From Actinia tenebrosa (Eukaryota > Cnidaria > Anthozoa > Actiniaria > Actiniidae): a stretch of DNA of 64,000 nucleotides. Of this stretch, positions 29,851 through 40,774 are shown piece after piece (the first letter of the stretch is position 1; every line of letters begins with the position of its first letter). The stretch lies in contig NW_022259781.1 of assembly GCF_009602425.1 (NCBI RefSeq), positions 28,334 to 92,333 of the forward strand. The letters run 5' to 3'. Below the pieces are notes generated by a model. It searched no databases, had not been told where the DNA came from, and worked only from the letters and a program-made list of their open reading frames with translations. The position numbers and the translations under genes were made by a program.

Positions 29851-31226
29851 TAAGGCCGGTTTAGATGGTACGATTTTCGCCTACAACTATCGTATACAAC
29901 ACGCTCGCGTCTGTCGTTAGTCTCCCCCACAGCCGCTTTTAGTGTCGTCACGCAACGCTTTCACTGCTTGTTTCAGTGGGGGATAGAATCGCCAAATCCA
30001 ATAGAAAATTCAACACAATTTGCTCCTAGCGAAACAGTTTTAAATCTAAAAATGGCCTGGTTTTGTGATGTTAAGTATTAACATAGGTTAATGGGAGTGG
30101 AGCGGTAGGGATTCGGAACTAGATCACGTACATTAAGTGTCGTGTTTCATATTGCAGTGTTCGTCGTTCTGTAGTCTACGCGTTTTCATAGTCAATAGTC
30201 AATATAGTCAATAATCGTTTCACTATGTCATCGAAAAAGAAACAGCGACAGCGCTACTGTCCAGGGTGTCACACGACACAGGAAAATCATCGCTTTGGTA
30301 AGATGCACAAATCTTGCCAGGGACCCAGTAGCGATTACGACGAATACAGCGACCACGAGGCTAATATTCATGAGACTTCCCCAACACAGACCAATGGAGA
30401 GTTACTCAGCGCAATAAGGCTTCTATCGCAACAAGTGGGGAAGCTGCAACTCGACCAGAAGGATCTCCGTGACCAACTGCAACAAAATGGCCCGACAATT
30501 CCTACAGGTTTACAAGCTAGCGCGAGCTCAGGTAATTTCAACGAAACGTCTTCTAGCTATAACTATGTCGACCTGTCCGCCCTCCTACCTAAACCCCACG
30601 ATTCAACCGGGGAAGACGCCAACAGACGCAAAAGCCCTACGATCGAATCCTTCGATCATTGGCTTGAAGCCTGGTCAAGCTACGAACGCAAACTAGTGAC
30701 GACCGACCCATCACTCTATCAGGAACTTTCGAGTTACCGAATCATAGTACAGAAAGCTAATCGGAAATTTCAATGGAAAGCTGTCTACGAGTTTGATGTG
30801 CAGTATCGTCAGAACCTCTCTACGTTGCCAGGGCCTTTCCATCAAATCGACACAACGCTCTACACAACGATCCTCGACTCTTCTGCAGTCCGTAGAGAAG
30901 CAATAGCATGTCAACGTTGCCGATCGGAATACCATCAGATATAATATGTGTTAATATGTACTAAAAAATATTCCGGGAGTTTGCTGGCTATTCTAATTCT
31001 CTTCGTGGATTGATACGGGTTTTAGAACAATTTTCGGTGAATTTGCGTTGATTTGACCCCCTCCAACGACCATGATCCTTTACGTTTAAACAAAAGATTG
31101 TTGAAGATTGTTTTGATGTGACGTCATAGTAGGCTCGATTTACACGCTACGACTCGAGTTGTAGGATGGCGCGAGCGTGTTGTATACGATAGTAGGCGAA
31201 AATCGTACCGTCTAAGCCGGCCTTTA
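29851..31226 (+). mobile_element. 1.4-kb element with about 58-bp terminal inverted repeats
   Basis: The left end (29851-29909) and right end (31170-31226) are inverted copies. Both contain GGTACGATTTTCGCCTAC and TATCGTATACAACACGCTCG, with a 3-bp length difference and a few substitutions. Between them is one open frame on the plus strand (30225-30944) and a nested foldback half-copy near 29925. No transposase, reverse transcriptase or recombinase is visible, so it looks nonautonomous. TTAA-like bases occur at the left border, but no clear target-site duplication was found. Confidence 0.75.
30225..30944 (+). CDS. uncharacterised element protein, zinc-finger N terminus
   Basis: 239 aa, open throughout, and the only frame inside the inverted-repeat element. 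The N terminus is basic (MSSKKKQRQR) followed by a Cys/His cluster (YCPGCHTTQENHRFGKMHKSC region, residues about 11-31) that could bind zinc. Then come an acidic stretch, a polar linker, and a C-terminal helical region (FDHWLEAWSSYERKLV, about 148-163) with a W-x3-W-x2-Y pattern. That pattern resembles gag-like or accessory proteins encoded by metazoan mobile elements, as far as I recall. A terminal CQRCRSEYHQ may be a partial second zinc motif. The family is not assigned. It is unlikely to be a host gene because it lies between the element's ends. Confidence 0.6.
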   Translation: MSSKKKQRQRYCPGCHTTQENHRFGKMHKSCQGPSSDYDEYSDHEANIHETSPTQTNGELLSAIRLLSQQVGKLQLDQKDLRDQLQQNGPTIPTGLQASASSGNFNETSSSYNYVDLSALLPKPHDSTGEDANRRKSPTIESFDHWLEAWSSYERKLVTTDPSLYQELSSYRIIVQKANRKFQWKAVYEFDVQYRQNLSTLPGPFHQIDTTLYTTILDSSAVRREAIACQRCRSEYHQI

Positions 31227-31440
31227 GAAAGTGTTCTATAGCAATGCGCTCCTAGAATGATGTGAAACTGGCGACTTCAGGACTTTGTTGGCTGACTGAC
31301 GTCTTATGTTTCGGCAACCAATGAGAACATGTTTAGTGTCGGGTGTTGACGGACGCTTGGCGATAACACGTTATTCGGCTCGGCAAGTCTAGTCCCGTAC
31401 TTTCATTCGAACCTCTCAGAAAGGCTAGCTTAGCGGCACT

Positions 31441-31461
31441 ATGAAGGATACAGGAAGATGA
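31441..31461 (+). promoter_or_regulatory. six-codon uORF overlapping the LicD-type gene start
   Basis: ATG AAG GAT ACA GGA AGA TGA. The stop codon overlaps the first ATG of the main frame (ATGA at 31458-31461). If transcribed, ribosomes finishing it would stop exactly on the main start. Confidence 0.5.
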
Positions 31462-34400
31462 TGAAGACAACCAAACCTAATTCCCCTTGTATTTTGGGAG
31501 GCTTCAAGCGATTTCTTCTTGGTTTGGCTGTAATTGGTGTTTTATTTGCTTTTTTGTTGATTGAAAACGAAAGGACAAGCAGTGCTCCACGACCAAAAGC
31601 TGTGAGGTATTGGATTCAAATTGCAAAAGACACAGTATCGAAGGCACAAAGTGCTGTGTATTTTGCTAGATACAATTCTTCAAGCTCTAGGACTAGTATT
31701 CTAAATACTTTATACAACAGAGTTGATATAAAGAAACGAAAACCAACAGCGGTTCCTCCAAAAACTACGTCACCGATATATTTCGATTACCAAAGGACAA
31801 CACAATGGGGAAAACAAAACAAGACAGCATGGCAGTTGGTATACGGTGATTTGGACTGCCCTGATAATAGTCGTAGAGCATCATTAACGGCAATTTTAAA
31901 AAAATGGTCTGAGATTGCTGAAAAACACAACATTCAGTATGCTTTGTTTTGGGGAAGTTTGATAGGAATAGTTCGTAACAACGATGTGATTCCTTGGGAC
32001 CACGACATGGATCTTCTCGTTCACTATAAAGATATCTTAGTACTAGAGAAACTAGGATGGCCAAGAAATATTCAGGAATGGGACGGTAATACCTATATTA
32101 ATGCTATCCCTAGCTCTGAACATAATAAGTCAATGGACGACAGACTTCGATGGGACTGTCAAGGCAAGGTGAGTCAATGCTCTAGGCTTTTATTCCAACG
32201 CGTGTATGTTGTAAATAAACTCCTTTAGTAGATTTGTAGCAGTTCAGCTCGTCCTACTTTACGGAGTCAAATAGAAAAAGTATGGATCTGTTACATCGTA
32301 ATTTGCAATGAAGCATGACTGTAGCCAGAATGTTGGTCTGCAGTGGAGGACAAATTAAGTTTCTCATCAGGTAGCCCAAGTTTGTTTCTGTTTGCTCAGA
32401 TGATTTGATATATGCAAAGTATACAAATATAATAATGAAAGTTTAAAAAATCGAATTTCCATAATATTGAAGTCTTTCTATTCGAATTTCAGTGAGTCAT
32501 GGTCTTTTGAACTTCACCCAATACCTACTAAATAAAAGTATTTCAATCTTCATGCAGAAACTAGACGCGCGCTGTGGCGCTTACTCGGGGTTCTTTCGTG
32601 GTTCTTTCAATTCCCCGTAGTAGGCTTTCACCGAGTTTCAATTCATTCTTACTCGTAGATTCTCATTCCTGTTCACTGATTATGAGATGAAATAATGCTT
32701 TCAACGAACATAGAAAACATAAAAAAGCCGTTTATTTGAGTGTTAGGTTTGATCTGAACGAACACAAAGTTAATAATCCACAAGCTCTTTTTTTCGAAGT
32801 GCGTAACGCTAACATTGAACTTTGCAAAATGGTTTCTTCCAGAAAATAAGAAATGAGAGGAGAACTCAAAACATTAACAAAGAGCAAAACGAATACCAAT
32901 TCCGATGGAATCTTTATGGAATGACCGGCCTAACTTACCATATTAATCGAGCGCAGTTTCTCAAGGAACAAAACACTCCTTAGGCTTTGATCGATATTGC
33001 AGTAGAAACTATGACCGCGTATACCGCCGTCTCGGTCAACAACTCGAAGATTTCACAACAAAAAGCAACTAGCGATTATACATATCCGTGTAAAAGCAAG
33101 TTTAATAATATTTCTAAAGGAATTTGTAGAAAAGATCGGCTTATTTTGAAGAGAAAATGAATATTTTCTGATCTTGTCGTATTGTGATGGCAAGTTGACG
33201 AGTACTGTGACATGCATAACGCAACACTAAGTTTCATTTAAGACATTTTTTCTGTGCCCGCAGTAATAGCGATGCGCGGACGTTCTAAAAATAGATTACG
33301 TCAACTTTGGACCCCCCGCAAAGGTCGGACAAACATTGCTAAAGAATAGTGAGTCGAAGGGAAGAATATATAGTTGTTGTCGAATATTTTGTGCTGTAAA
33401 TGGTCGCGACAAAGCACTGCTGTTGGGGAGAGTGTAAGAGTNATTCTAGATATCCTGATTTGCTTCACCCGGCGCTAAAGAAGAGATTGCAGGAAAGTAA
33501 ACCGATATTTCTACCGTTCCCAAAGAAGTCCCAAGGACTCGAGAGATGTACTAGATGGGTTAATGCTTGTGGTCAAGGTAAAGCTTTTACAGTAGATCGT
33601 GTCACAAAACACACATATATATGCTACTTGCATTGGCCAGGAGAGGCAGGACCTACAGAGGAGTTCGATGTGCCCTTGAAGGCAACTCTGAGCCAAAGGG
33701 AAGTATTGAAAGCGTCAAGACGAAAGCGAAAGCCGCCACGTGAAAGACATGCGGACGCCGTTCCTTGNNNNNNNNNNNNNNNNNNNNNNNNNNNNNNNNN
33801 NNNNNNNNNNNNNNNNNNNNNNNNNNNNNNNNNNNNNNNNNNNNNNNNNNNNNNNNNNNNNNNNNNNNNNNNNNNNNNNNNNNNNNNNNNNNNNNNNNNN
33901 NNNNNNNNNNNNNNNNNNNNNNNNNNNNNNNNNNNNNNNNNNNNNNNNNNNNNNNNNNNNNNNNNNNNNNNNNNNNNNNNNNNNNNNNNNNNNNNNNNNN
34001 NNNNNNNNNNNNNNNNNNNNNNNNNNNNNNNNNNNNNNNNNNNNNNNNNNNNNNNNNNNNNNNNNNNNNNNNNNNNNNNNNNNNNNNNNNNNNNNNNNNN
34101 NNNNNNNNNNNNNNNNNNNNNNNNNNNNNNNNNNNNNNNNNNNNNNNNNNNNNNNNNNNNNNNNNNNNNNNNNNNNNNNNNNNNNNNNNNNNNNNNNNNN
34201 NNNNNNNNNNNNNNNNNNNNNNNNNNNNNNNNNNNNNNNNNNNNNNNNNNNNNNNNNNNNNNNNNNNNNNNNNNNNNNNNNNAGTGATTAACTCTTGACG
34301 TTTGCCACTTTGTTTTAGGCCTCTGCACTTTAACCAGCGCTTTAGTTGCTCAACCGTATAATCTTCAGGGCAGCTGGTAAATTTTGAGCCAGGAACGTCG

Positions 34401-37400
34401 TCGTTTTCGGTCAAAATAACTACTTTTTTCTTCAATAAACTATCTTGTTTTGCCATACAATATTATAGTAAATGTATAGTACATCCGGTTCGAATGTCCG
34501 ACCCTCGTATTACGTTACATTTTAGTGACGTCACGTCCGCGCATCGCTATTGGCTTAACGCTGTTGCGGTCACCCTGTCATATATAACACAGTATTTTTC
34601 AATTATTATATTTCCAGTTTAACATATGGCGAAACTAATAAATAAATAAATGAGCACTGTTCATGATATATAAAGCGTTTAAGTTTCGATTTGAGCCCAC
34701 GATGTGCGCGCGCTCAAAAACCGCTGAAAAATCTACAAGATTTTATTGAAGAACCATACGCGTTTTGAGCTTCAACAGGGCAAAACCCTCAAATTTTGCA
34801 CGGGACTCTCTATTTTTTAATAGCTCATTCGAAAAAACTCCTAAAAATCTAGGTTATATCAACATTTTAGAAAAAGTTTATATTTGTAACACATGAAAAA
34901 ATAGATTTTTGTAGGGATTTTTGTTCGACTTTATGAGATTTTTTAAGAGCACCGAAACTACAAAATATGACAAATCAATGTATTTCTGTCTTTTTGCCGA
35001 AAATATCTATGTATTATTGTAGAAGGATTGCCTAGCCGTCATTCGTGCAATCATATAGTCTACAAATAACTAATATATTATGAATCTTATACCCTATTCA
35101 CACCTAAACGTGTTTAGTTAAACTATGTTATCATTAGGAAGAAAATTGAGAAACTAGAAACCTACAATATAATGAAACTTTCTAAAATATTGTCAGAGCA
35201 AGACAAAGGATAGTTTACATGCATTATTTCACCAAAGATTGTGCAGTGTTCGTAAATAGTTTACCAAATCTCTTTAGTTAAACCACTTTAAAACATGTTT
35301 AAGCCTTGATGTGAATGGGGTATTAATTTTTTTCTGCTCACTTCCGATGGCGCAAGTTTTGCTCCAAAAGCTCGCGCGTAGGCTTCCATTAAATGCTGAT
35401 TATCTCGAAAACAAGCTCGGGACACCCAATTTTTCTTTCGAGATTTGAAATCAGCATTAAATTTCAGTTCGGAAAATCGAAGTTTTAGAAAAAACTTTAA
35501 ATCGTTTTCCAAAGGGCATGTTATTAATAAAATAACATCATTATGCATCTGTACATTACTTTGACCATTTTCGTTCAACCATTCACCGCTGCCAAAATTT
35601 CGCGTTTGTTTATGTAATTTGAAACGCGACACTTTGTCTGTGAATTAAACGTTTAGTTTGGCCAATAAAATCAACACGTTTGGCCAGTAAACTAATCATG
35701 TTTTGCACTCGTTTGGGCAGTAAATTAAACCAATCAGGTTTTGCTATTGTTGAAGGCACGTTTTGTTCACGTGATCGGCAGGGGGTGTGCGACACGGGTT
35801 TGCAAAGCATGATGGGTGAAAACGTAAAATGTGCTCATTTGCTTCTGACCGTTGTTGTGTACAGATTTCAAGCTTCTTTTAGTTCCGAAACTGAAAATTT
35901 ACGGTATTTCTGGTGATATTTTCAAATGTTAAAGATCTTGCAAATGTTATGCAACAGAATTTTAGGAATGATTTGTTTACATGAATATGCTTTTTGCGTA
36001 CGATTCTGCAAGTCTAGCATGTTTACTTTAGTAACCGAGACTGTTTTGACTTATGGAGATCTACTTGTAGTTTCTAGTTGCTCTACATACCTCTTTAAAT
36101 TAACCTAAACATTCAAACCACCAAGGTTGAACTTGTCTAGATAAGTGATGTAAAAGATTACCTAGTTATATAAGGACGAGCAATTTTTGACTATTTCTGT
36201 GCATTCAATCTTGTACTTAGTTGTGAACAAAGCTAAGGTCGTAGTTCGGGTTGTACTGGGAGGTAAAGACCTAAGTAAGGACATTGGCCGAGACACAAGA
36301 AATACGAGACACAAATTTCCTTTTTAGCTCGTGAAGAGCTATTGGGGTGGCTAGATTTCGCATTTTTCGGATAACGCTTCTCAGCCAATCGTTTTGGGTA
36401 ATTCCCGTAACCATGGAATCCATTGTATTCGCCTAGTGACGTCACTGGAAGAATCCACGCACGTTGTTTGTGGAGGAAGCCATTTTGGATTTTCGATCAC
36501 TTCATAATCACATGTAATTTTGAGTATTCTTAGAGTTTACTTTATGCTCTTTTTATTGGACCTTGAAGAAGAATCCGAAAACAGCCTGGTTTGTCATATA
36601 TTGGATCGATTAGACTCGGTCCAGATAATCCCAATCGTAGAAAAATTTCGTAACCAGAAATCGAAAAGGAAAGGATTCTAGCCAATCAGAAGCCAATTTA
36701 ATTTAATAGATAATCAAATAGATTTAATTTAATTGATAAATTTTTGTTTACACAAAACATAACTCCCGACTATCGCCTTACTCGAATCGTCTCAATACCC
36801 TCAATGAAATGAGTCACCAAGTGTCATTTATTATCATCTTAGTTCATTGGTACTCAAAACGCTTCACGAGCTTACCATGGGTTACCTTTGATTTACAACT
36901 GTAAAAATGAAAACATTTTCATTTTCACAAACTATTTCTTCGAAATGGAAAGGGTAGGCCAAAAGTCGAGAGTTTCTGCATTAAGATCTTGTGGTCGATA
37001 AGGTCAAAGCAAGAGAATATGAAGTAATAATATTCTCTTGGGTCAAAGGCCTTACGTAAGTCGAATAAAGCTGCTCGGACAGTAGCACCATTTCCGTCTG
37101 TTTCACTCAGCCATGCATGAATCATGTTAATGAGAGCAATGGTATTGTTGGATCTTGGAACCGTTCCGTATTGATTTTCGTCAACTTTGGCTAGTATGTC
37201 AGGTTTGATGTATTCCACCATATAGTCCTCTGCAATCTTGGATAACACAGGTGTCAGTGATATTGGACGGAGATGTTTGTTCACGTCTTTGATGGGTTTC
37301 TGCTTTGGTACGGGGACAATGTCAGCTTCTTTTCACGACTGAAGAAGTCTTGCATCTTTGAAAGATAAGTTGATTATATCAGCAATTGGCTGGGCAAGCA

Positions 37401-38610
37401 AGTCCGCATTTTCTTTAATTAGGAGCCATGCAGGAACGCTCTCTGGACCAGTTGCTTTAGATGGGTTAAGTGAAGACAGCTTCTTAAACACACATGTTTC
37501 AGATACTTGAAGGGGAGGAGCTTCATCGGTGATTTGTTCAGTGGTGTTAGGCTGGAGAGGCTCAAACTCACTCATCACAGACAAAGAAGCATTATTGATG
37601 GTATTAGCTGTATCTTTAAGGTTTTGCGAGGAATCCAGTTCTCTACAGTCGATGTGTTGGTATAATGAGGTCGGATCGGTGCCTTTCGATGTTGACATTC
37701 CGCATAGTTTCTTAACTTCTCTCTCCCATCTTGGACTCAATTGAGACGTGGAATGCAGAGGGGGCAATAGTTGGAAAATTCATAGACTGCACAGTTCTCA
37801 GGGTGTCTTTTTATATGACTTTACTCCCAATGAAAAGCACATCTAAAAAGCAAATTGAATTTGTTGGTATTTGGAAAAAATTACGAGACTCAAAGACTTG
37901 AAAACGTAACCCCGCCACTCTGTGCTTTATATACTTTCTGCTTCTGTCCAAGATGGTCGCCGTATCAGTAAAAAGGCCTATTCGAAAGCAGGGCTTATGG
38001 ATGCTACTGCATTTGCATTCGTTGTTGTTTACGGCAACAGGGAGAGAAAGCAATGGTTTCAGACCACTATTTGTTCGCTATCATATGCGGAAAGCCCTAT
38101 CTGCCATGTCATCACCTACACGCATCCCTATTATTTCACATCCATCACTATCATCCCCAACCCCATCGTCATTAGTACAATCACAATGATCATCAAAAAT
38201 TAATTATTATTAATTAGTAATAGATTATTGATTAGTTTAATGTTAACTTGAGTAATCTTTTCTCTGTTTCTAACAGAGTATTAATCGACTGATGTTGTGT
38301 TTTTTTACCAATGTAGATCGCTCCCAGTCACATAGATAGTTGTTCTATTCAAGAACCTTTGGTTCGTCTCTACAACCGAGNCGCATTCTTGGACGTATTT
38401 AATTTCTTTGAATTGGGTGATTTTATTGTAACGGCTCCTGAAGGACACCGAGCAGAAATTGCCAAGAAAGACTTCTTTCCACTTCGACGTTGTTTGTTTA
38501 TGGGTGTCCAAGTCTTTTGCCCTAACAACCCCATCAAGCTTCTATCCGACTGGTATGGACCTGACGTCATCAAGTCTGTAAAGAAATGTAAACACGGTCG
38601 TTGGTTATAG
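31458..38610 (+). CDS. LicD/fukutin-type phosphotransferase, type II membrane protein
   Basis: Exons 31458-32168 and 38317-38610 join in phase 0 to give 334 aa. The N terminus has one hydrophobic segment (about residues 19-35, LGLAVIGVLFAFLLI), so it is predicted to be a Golgi or secretory-pathway type II protein. The LicD domain follows: ALFWGSLIGIVRNNDVIPWD (about 177-196) and the acidic DHDMD that binds the nucleotide's metal in this nucleotidyltransferase-fold family. Exon 2 supplies the C-terminal LicD signature (FFPLRRCLFMGVQVFCP, LLSDWYG). Family members transfer phosphocholine or ribitol phosphate to glycans. The acceptor here is unknown. The 6.1-kb intron holds the THAP/SAP element, a MITE and a LINE fragment. 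One N (38382) leaves a single residue undefined. The start is doubled (MM). Confidence 0.88.
32229..33264. other. first part of LicD-type gene intron, no gene seen
   Basis: AT-rich intronic DNA without recognisable reading frames or inverted-end elements. Confidence 0.4.
33400..33767 (+). CDS. THAP-type zinc finger protein, 3' part in gap
   Basis: At least 122 codons run into the gap. The N terminus begins MVATKHCCWGECKS and carries a C2CH-like pattern: the first Cys pair (CWGEC), a long spacer with FLPFPKK and CTRWVNACG, and the closing CYLHW (C-x2-H). This fits the THAP DNA-binding fold, used by P-element-like and Kolobok-like transposases as well as by host transcription factors. A basic tail (ASRRKRKPPRERH) follows. 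One N lies at residue 15. Position inside inverted ends favours a transposon protein. Confidence 0.65.
33768..34282. other. assembly gap (515 N)
   Basis: A run of N inside the THAP/SAP element. Frames drawn through it are not real. Confidence 1.
34283..34456 (-). CDS. SAP-domain protein N terminus, rest in gap
   Basis: Starts at ATG 34456 on the minus strand and runs 58 codons into the gap. The helix-extended-loop-helix SAP motif is clear: YTVEQLKRWLKCRGLKQSGK followed by RQELI. SAP motifs bind AT-rich DNA. A basic start (MAKQDSLLKKKV) precedes it. It converges with the THAP frame in the same element. What follows in the missing sequence cannot be known here. Confidence 0.65.
35089..35323. 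mobile_element. MITE in LicD-type gene intron
   Basis: Ends ATACCCTATTCACACCTAAA (left) and, reverse-complemented, ATACCCCATTCACATCAAGG (right), with inner TTTAGTTAAAC/GTTTAACTAAA pairing. AT-rich interior. Confidence 0.75.
35324..36924. other. intronic DNA, no gene supported
   Basis: Open frames of 60-114 codons exist on both strands, but none has recognisable domains or splice context. Near 35648-35735 the motif GTTTGGCCAGTAAA recurs imperfectly about three times. Confidence 0.4.
36925..37767 (-). mobile_element. LINE (non-LTR retrotransposon) reverse-transcriptase fragment
   Basis: Minus-strand reverse transcriptase N-terminal region: SSLNPSKATGPESVPAWLL, then KEADIVPVPKQ, LRPISLTPVLSKIAED and AALFDLRKAFD, ending around FGLPFPF. 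Upstream coding and the catalytic YADD region are absent, so it is truncated at both ends. One in-frame TGA sits where the family usually has Trp (QSW-KEAD). Thirteen extra codons (PREYYYFIFSCFD) follow motif A, so that DLRKAFD and DLIDHKIL are split. Dead copy inside the LicD-type intron. The clade (CR1, L2 or Jockey-like) was not settled. Confidence 0.85.
37748..37970. mobile_element. family-C repeat copy abutting the LINE fragment
   Basis: Shares the interior (AGACTGCACAGTTCTCAGGG, CTTTTTATATGACTT, AATTGAATTTGTTGGTA) and right end (CAAGATGGTCGCCGTATCAG) with 25032-25185 and 45959-46227. The left end is missing where it meets the LINE fragment. Confidence 0.75.
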
Positions 38611-39187
38611 CTTAGTCATTCCAGTCTCTAGAAGAAACGTTTTTTTATTGTTCAAAATATCTTTTTAAAATAACACATGATTTTATACCGATGGAAGCGA
38701 GTTAAAAAAGGTTGGTTGCTTCTTTTTGATAAAACTAAATATAAAATATGGTGTTGCGCCTCGTACGGGACAATCGTTCTTTTGTGTAGCACCTGCCTTA
38801 TGGCAAATTATTTAAAATAGAGAGAGAGTCCTCGTTCTTCGACGCAGGCCGGAAGAAACGCAGGCTCTGCATACGAGATTGGAGAAAATATATAAACAAA
38901 ACAATAAGAACGAGTCGACAATGATTATTAACGTTTATTTTGGCCAATCTCAACAGCACTGCTTGGCGGTGCTTGATTACTGGGTTTTTTAAAATGCATA
39001 TCTGTTCAAACGTGTAATTTTCCTAATTTTATTTATATATAAAAGGTTCAGGGCTATATATAATAAATATGAATAGAAATGAGTAAAGTTTAGTATAATC
39101 ATACTATTTATCTATTTTTTATTAATATTAATATTCTTATATATTCATTTGATATTTTTGATGAATTTTTGAGACATAAAAGATGTC
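38611..39187. other. intergenic, no gene seen
   Basis: AT-rich DNA after the LicD-type gene. No reliable polyadenylation signal or frame was singled out. Confidence 0.35.
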
Positions 39188-39355
39188 TATTTGTTTTTTA
39201 CAATAACAAAAACAATAAAACTTCTCTTTTTCAAGACAAAACAACCAAAGGAAAGAGGCGCACTCGTTGACGTCAGCTTTATCTGTCTGTCCTCTTATTG
39301 ATGATAAGAAATAACCAATCAGCGCGCGAGAAAATTTGAAGTTATTGTAAAAATT
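39188..39355. repeat. dispersed repeat pair, copy 2
   Basis: Same unassigned family and orientation as 2558-2725, sharing several blocks of 10-16 identical bases (for example AAATAACCAATCAGC). Confidence 0.7.
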
Positions 39356-39736
39356 GATCTCAACATCGTTTTACCTATTTAGAGTGATTTTCATAAACCC
39401 GTGACTGAGATTTTAAAAAATCTCTTCATTCGTCAGATAATGTAATTTTTTTGCGTAAAAAATATATTTAACATCAACAAAACTTTGGGCTCCCCATGTG
39501 TCCCTGCCATGTATTCGAAGTTTTAGTCGCAGCGCGCGTGCGTTTTGACCCGCCGGAAACCTCCCGCCAAATTTACAGGAACTTTATCAGTATAACACAA
39601 GGGGGAAAAAACAACACCACTAGATGGAAACATTTCGAGTTAAATTGAAAGGTCAAACAAATTGCCAAAAAAGTTAGAGTTACTTTTTGTTACAGGAATC
39701 AAGATGGAAAAGGTGTAAAAGACATCTGGAGAAGAA

Positions 39737-40774
39737 AAAGTAAATAGAACTTCAATTACAAAGAATCACAACTTTAAAATCCTCGACCTCTACAAGCCTT
39801 TTGAAGATTGCGACCATATTTTACACTCTTGTTTTGCTCATCCTAACGTGACTGAAGAAGAAGCAAACTTACCAATCGCTTATGGCTTCACAATCTACAA
39901 AGGTGCCTCCCTTTTTGATAGGATCGATTCTCCGGGCTATCTACATGCCACACAATGTTTAATGTATTCACATCGACAAGAAATCCTCAGAGTTTTTTTA
40001 TCGAGCCATTAAGGCCATAATACGCTGTCTGCCCAATGTTTTTATTGCAGCCAAGAGGATTGATGTTGTATGGGGGTATATTTCACTAGCTCAAGCTCAG
40101 TCAGAATGCATGAGAGAACTTTTGGAATCAACGGTGAAATGGAAATATTGTATTAGTTTAATTGGGCAAGATTTTCCGCTATACGAGAACAACGAAATCG
40201 TAGAAGCATTAAAAATGCTTAACAACGCAAATAGCATCGAAAGTTTTCCAATGCGTAAACATTTTAAACGTCGAATAAAGCAAGTCTCGAAATCTCGAGG
40301 TTGCAGAACACTCATTAAAAACTCACCACCGCCACACAATGTGTCCATCTACAAAGGGTCGACCCACATTGTCGCCATTAGAGAGGTTCGTTTCCTACAG
40401 CAAGGTTGGAAAAGACTATTAAATTTATAAAAGACACCTATGTTCCTGATGAGACTATTTACGCCTCCTTACAGCAGCACCCACTTGCCCCAGGGGGGAT
40501 CCCTGGGAATCAACCATGTAAAATATCGCGGGCCTTGCGGTGGATTATTAGCAAAATGAAACATGGAATGGAATGTCATGGAATCTGGGTACGAGGCCTT
40601 TGTTGGATACATGTGAAAGACTTATGTTGGGTGTTGGGGAAAAAGATGAAAAACAAACTTTTTGCTCGCAAAATTCCGTTTGAATTCCCTGAGGATTTGA
40701 TAGAATGTATTCTCGTTGCCAGAATGGGGAGGAAATATGGAAGTGCCTTGTGGGAGGAAAAGACAAATAAATAA
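39737..40774 (+). pseudogene. GCNT-like (GT14) N-acetylglucosaminyltransferase pseudogene
   Basis: Decayed intronless copy of a core-2 beta-1,6-GlcNAc transferase (glycosyltransferase family 14). Conserved blocks in order: EEEANLPIAYGFTIYKGASL, IYMPHNV..CIHIDKKSSEF, VVWGYISLAQAQSECMRELL, KWKYCISLIGQDFPLYENNE, FIKDTYVPDETIYASLQQHP, HGIWVRGLCWIHVKDLCWVL and LFARKIPF. The blocks lie in three different frames, so at least two frame changes are needed, and an in-frame TAA follows MPHNV. Part of the donor-binding middle is eroded. No signal anchor is visible upstream. In living relatives this enzyme branches O-glycans in the Golgi. Many animal GCNT genes have an intronless coding region, so this need not be a retrocopy. 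Confidence 0.85.

Larger units (their letters stand above)
33265..34551. mobile_element. DNA transposon with convergent THAP and SAP frames, gapped
   Basis: A perfect 19-bp inverted repeat, AATAGCGATGCGCGGACGT at 33265-33283 and its complement at 34533-34551, bounds the unit. Weaker inner similarity (GGTCGGACA) extends the ends. A THAP-type frame starts inside the left end on plus, and a SAP-domain frame starts inside the right end on minus, both reading toward a 515-N gap (33768-34282). Real length is unknown because gap size may be nominal. The unit lies within the LicD-type gene's intron. No target-site duplication was identified with confidence. Confidence 0.7.

Noticed and set aside
35288-35632. 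114-codon minus-strand frame in the LicD intron
   Set aside because: No recognisable domain, no splice or promoter context, and its end runs into the MITE at 35089-35323.
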